Assembly: GCA_024734495.1 (NCBI GenBank)
Contig: JALMQS010000085.1
Coordinates: 25,374,920 to 25,438,919 of the forward strand
DNA: 64,000 nucleotides
Direction of reading: 5' to 3'
From: Forficula auricularia
Lineage: Eukaryota > Arthropoda > Insecta > Dermaptera > Forficulidae
Positions 60,417 through 64,000 of this stretch are shown in pieces. Each line of letters begins with the position of its first letter. Positions within the stretch are counted from its first letter, which is position 1. The notes beneath the pieces were generated by a model that was not told the origin of the DNA, ran no database searches, and saw only the letters and a list, made by a program, of their open reading frames with translations. The position numbers were made by a program, and so were the translations under genes.

Positions 60417-61079
60417 AGCTGTCTCTGAATTCTGACCTGAGTATGGGGTCTCCTAATTCGTTTTCGTCCACAGATTCTTCTTCTTCTATTGGGTTCATTG
60501 TTTTTTTCTTCTCCATAGAGTTCTTCTAGGTGCTTCCTTCCATCTATTTGCCTGTTCGTTTTCGTTTAGAATAATGTGGCCTCCTTTATCTCTTATGTTC
60601 TTGCTTTTTGGGCTTGTCTTCTTGAAAATTTCTTTTATTGCCTATATACAAGCATCAACTTTTCCCAATACTAGATTTTCGTTGACTTCTTTACATTTTT
60701 CTTGAATCATTTTTTCTTTTGCTTTTCTACATTCTCTTATAACTTTCCATCTTAATTTTTTATATGTTTCTTTCCCTTCTTCGTCTTTTCTTGTTCTTAA
60801 ATTTTCTTCGTTCGTCAATCAGTTGCCGTATTTCGCCTGTTACCCATGGCTATTTTTAATTTCGTTTTTTTCTTGATTGAAGGACTTCGTTAGCTGTTTC
60901 GGTCAGGCTTGATTTTCATGTCATTCCATTCTTGTTCGATTTCCATCTTCTTTATTATTTGTGTGTTTTTTCTTCCAGTTTCTTATTCATTACGTTTTCG
61001 AAGAGTTTTTGGGTTTCCTTTATTTTTTAATTTAGATATATCCCAGTTTTTTCGCGACCGCCCCTTTTGCTAGTTTTTA

Positions 61080-61425
61080 AATTTAGTTGGCATTTCATCG
61101 CAATTAGATTGTGATCACTAGCTATATCAGCCCCAGGATAATCTCCTTGCAGTCCTTTAATTGATTTCTGAATCTTTGTCTGACTAATATGTAATCTATT
61201 TGAAATCTCCCTTGTCTAACGGCATTTTCCACGTGTGTAGATCCTTCTGGATGGTGTTGGAAGAGTGCTTGCTACTACTAGACTGTGCTTACTGCAAAAT
61301 TCAATTAATCTTTCGCCCCTTTCATTCCTATTTCCTAGACCGTTCGCCCACCACTTTTCCTTCTTGCCTTTTCCTACTCTTGCATTCCAATCCCCATAAT
61401 TATTAAATTTTCATCTCATCTTCAG
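61080..61425 (-). pseudogene. RTE LINE endonuclease remnant
   Basis: The C-terminal third of an exonuclease-endonuclease-phosphatase domain: GDWNARVG near 61400, GERLIEFCSKHSLVV, and SDHNLI near 61110, whose His is catalytic in the family. A stop interrupts it. The N-terminal part is absent, consistent with 5' truncation. Confidence 0.8.
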
Positions 61426-61436
61426 TAGTAAATAAC

Positions 61437-62180
61437 GTTTTTAATTTTTGGAAGTTGTCATTAAAAAACATTTCATTCTTCATTCTCGTTCATAGATTTT
61501 ACACATATAAATTCATCCATTATAAGGATCTATTATATTTAAATTAAGTTAATATTAATTAACTCAATAAATTAATAAATAAACCTTAGAATATTGTGTT
61601 TATACTTATTTTTAAAATTTGGCAAAATGTCTATTTTCATTAAGAATGAATTATGTTAAGTTTCAAGAATATAATTTCGATTAGCACGATTTAAATTTTT
61701 GTAACGTTTTCCTCATAAAATGAAAAAAAAAATTAATATTGAAGGTTTGTAAATTGGTATTTTTTCGGGTTATACCAACTTCAATAAATATAGTGAAATC
61801 AAATCTAATGAATAGTACATCACGTTTCGGCTCCGATGTTGGAGGCTAGTCATTCTAAACAAGGAAATTTCAGTGACTTAAATGATTTCTACAACCTCTA
61901 ACACTTCTTGATAAAGACTCAAGAAATAAGTGCTGAAACATCGTGTAATTGAATTTTATATTTATACTACATTTTTTTAATCAATTTTCTTATTTAATTA
62001 TAATATGTTGTTGATATTGTGAATCTTGTTTCAATAAGGTCCCTTACATCTGATGTCTTACCAAGACCACCTCAGAGATTTTCGTTGTCCGTTTGTCAAT
62101 GAAATCTATAGATTTATTTATTCGAAACAAGAGCTTTGGATTTTAAAGCAGCAGTGGGACACACATACCGTGAGTTCGGG
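61437..62180. other. Non-coding stretch right of the RTE LINE
   Basis: AT-rich. CATCACGTTTCGGCTCCGA near 61820 and GCTGAAACATCGTG near 61930 form a weak inverted pair of the GAAAC type. No ash1 5' exon could be recognised. Confidence 0.45.
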
Positions 62181-62182
62181 TT

Positions 62183-62342
62183 TAGTGATTTAAAACCGAG
62201 TGGTGAACCGCGATTGGAATTAGGTGTGCACCGTCTTTGGAATTATGTGGAATTATTTTGGAATTCATTAGATAATGCCCCTTCATCTATTGTCTTCTAC
62301 TTGTAAATGAAAATGGAAGTGGAAGGAGGTGTTCACCCCTCG
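62183..62342. mobile_element. MITE copy 1 (GGTGAACCGCG family)
   Basis: TGGTGAACCGCGATTGGAAT then AGGTGT...TTCATTAGATAAT...TGTCTTCTACTTG...GGTGTTCACCCCTCG. Same order as 63504-63662 in the same orientation. Its right terminus lacks the GTCGCG part. Confidence 0.75.
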
Positions 62343-63440
62343 TTTAAAACTATCCATTCAACCAAACTAATTATTTTCTAGCAACCAAAATAATTTTTAT
62401 CGAAAGAACTCCCTAAACTATAATAGTTTCAAGAATTTTTACGATTTTTAAATCCAAGGGTTGTATAGTTAAAGAATGGCAATACTCCATGGCCCCCACG
62501 AGGGTAGGGCTGACAGGGCCCTTGCCTCTGGGGCTCCGAGCTTACGAGGGCCTAGACCCCAGGTACATTTTGAATTTTGTTTACTAGAATGATAAAATGT
62601 TAAAAAAATTTAATTACTGAAAATTTTTCAAAGTTTCTATTTTTTTACTCTTATTGAAATTGCTGGTGAATTAGAGTAAATTTTTAATTTATTTCTAAAA
62701 TAAAGTATTTTTGTAGATACACCACCCAATTATTAAAATAGTTAAATTTTTTTTTAATATATGAAAAGAATAAGCACACCTTGGTGAATTATGCTCACAA
62801 AACCTCAAAACGTGTATTTCAGCAAAAAAAATCAGGTCGAAAAATGTTAAAATACTTTCTTACTGTTGGTGTGTAAGAAAAAGTAAAAAAAAAAATAATA
62901 ATAAGATTATAAAATAAAAATTAAAAAAAAAAATAGGCCCACAAAAATTCAAGCCCCGGAGCCCATTCACGATGTGGGGACCATGGAATACTCTTTGTAG
63001 ACTCATAGCATTTGACTAGTTCATCAAAATAAAAATAACAAGACAATATATTTAATAGGATTTTACAACATGTATTCATAACAGTGCACGGAATATTTTT
63101 TTATAAGTATTGTAAAATTTTAACTAATTTTCTTGTTGTCACACCAGAAAGAATCTTAAATGAAATGCATTTAAAAAATAAGAAAGAAACAACTTTTTTT
63201 AGTAAGATAAAGAGATAATTAGAATTTATTTGAAATCGATAGACACGCTTAACATCATATTAAAAATAATGAATACGAGTATCTCTTAAAATTTTTATTT
63301 TTACGATATTTAACTTAATAAGGCTTTTTTGTAAATCTTAAAATTAGAATTTTGACTAATTTTTTAAACAAAAATATTTAATAGATTTTGAGAAATTTTG
63401 AAAAAACGAAGCTAAAAAACTCAAATTTACTGCATGATTA

Positions 63441-63503
<63 letters not shown>
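63441..63503 (+). repeat. (TA)n microsatellite
   Basis: About 31 TA units without interruption, directly abutting the MITE at 63504. (TA) units resume after the MITE at 63664. Confidence 0.95.
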
Positions 63504-63505
<2 letters not shown>

Positions 63506-63662
63506 GAGGGGTGAACCGCGATTGGAATTAGGTGTACATTGTCTTTGCAATTATTTTGGAATTCATTGGATAATCTATTGTCATCTATTGTCTTCTGCTT
63601 GGAAATGAAAGGGGAAATGGAAGTAGGTGTATCAACGACTTTAGGTCGCGGTTCACCCCTAG
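63504..63662. mobile_element. MITE copy 2 inserted in the (TA)n tract
   Basis: Inverted ends CGAGGGGTGAACCGCG and CGCGGTTCACCCCTAG, flanked by TA on both sides within a TA microsatellite. 159 bp, no coding capacity. Confidence 0.82.
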
Positions 63663-63671
63663 TATATATAT

Positions 63672-64000
63672 ATGATTAGGGTGGTCCTTATTTTGGGTAT
63701 GTTTTTTCTAATTTTAGCCACTGGCAGAGGCTCATATGGTTCGAAATAAATTTAAAAAAATATCCCCCAAGTTTCAAGCTCCTATCTCAATTTTAACCTG
63801 TGCCTCAGAGCGATGTAAGATTCCCATCTAAATAACATGGGGTTTTGGCATTGAACGATCAATTTTTATTCGGGCCAAAGCAATGGTTTAAAAAATTTGA
63901 AACTCTGTAGATTTTATCCTTATAATAGTAGCTACCCTTCAGAATTTTTACAGATTTGTAGCTATTATAATTTTGGAGTCTATAACTTACTAACACTAAG
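63672..64000. other. Right edge, nothing recognised
   Basis: No open frame or repeat that I can support. Confidence 0.45.

Larger units (their letters stand above)
58928..61436 (-). mobile_element. RTE/BovB-like LINE, 5'-truncated and frame-broken
   Basis: Reading 5' to 3' on the minus strand: the C-terminal part of an AP-endonuclease domain (GDWNARVG, NERGERLIEF, SDHNLIAMK), then reverse transcriptase with RAPGIDNI, PKK, GFRRNRGTREA, VRQGCVLSP and FADD, then a C-terminal segment with YGCETWT. Endonuclease plus this RT order is typical of RTE-clade LINEs. Several frameshifts and stops make it inactive. The 3' end is a GATGAT-rich tail near 58930. It lies upstream of the first located ash1 exon, probably in an ash1 intron. 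A second, short copy is at 2399-2745. Confidence 0.9.

Noticed and set aside
63356..63550. 64-codon open stretch rich in Tyr-Ile
   Set aside because: It is simply the translation of the (TA)n microsatellite.

Overview
The window reads as nuclear DNA of an animal, most likely an arthropod. It is very AT-rich, its genes are split by GT-AG introns, and most of it is repeats: LINE fragments, Helitrons, foldback/MITE elements, one satellite array and many long poly-G/poly-C runs. The repeat mix would suit a copepod such as a sea louse, but nothing in the sequence proves the species.

Two real genes can be read. (1) On the minus strand, 39,126-58,729 holds the last 18 coding exons of the histone methyltransferase gene ash1. 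Every splice junction keeps the reading frame, and the exons join into about 2,167 residues: low-complexity N-terminal half with AT-hooks, then AWS, SET, post-SET, bromodomain, PHD finger, BAH domain and a conserved-looking basic C-terminus. The first located exon opens with a splice acceptor, so the true 5' end lies further right, inside or beyond the window. (2) On the plus strand, 25,067-29,025 holds a small gene of seven exons. It encodes a protein of about 253 residues with three tetratricopeptide (TPR) repeats, a hydrophobic membrane segment or hairpin and a lysine/arginine-rich tail. Two of its exons are only 27 nt long.

Layout. 1-5.3 kb: foldback elements, two diverged copies of one repeat (one carrying a foldback insertion, one a 5'-truncated RTE LINE), a hammerhead-ribozyme-like motif and a jockey-like LINE end. 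5.3-19.8 kb: mostly AT-rich non-coding DNA with a palindromic MITE (9.95-10.38 kb), a hAT-like MITE (13.2 kb), a 17-base assembly gap (17.6 kb) and a dispersed G-rich repeat. 19.8-23.2 kb: an element with inverted ends enclosing about 17 copies of a ~122-bp satellite. 23.4-25 kb: further inverted repeats. 25-29 kb: the TPR gene. 29.6-33.8 kb: LINE fragments and a satellite remnant. 33.8-38.3 kb: very AT-rich and empty. 38.3-38.7 kb: a complete small Helitron. 39.1-58.7 kb: ash1, whose larger introns carry a second complete Helitron, several foldback elements and a tandem Helitron-end duplication. 58.9-61.4 kb: a damaged RTE/BovB-like LINE. 61.4-64 kb: two copies of a small MITE, one inside a (TA)n tract.

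The two genes have no evident functional link. The most unusual material is the repeat biology: satellite units shared between an array, a palindromic MITE and a second partial element; a hammerhead-like motif; and foldback elements stacked in the ash1 intron between the post-SET region and the bromodomain.
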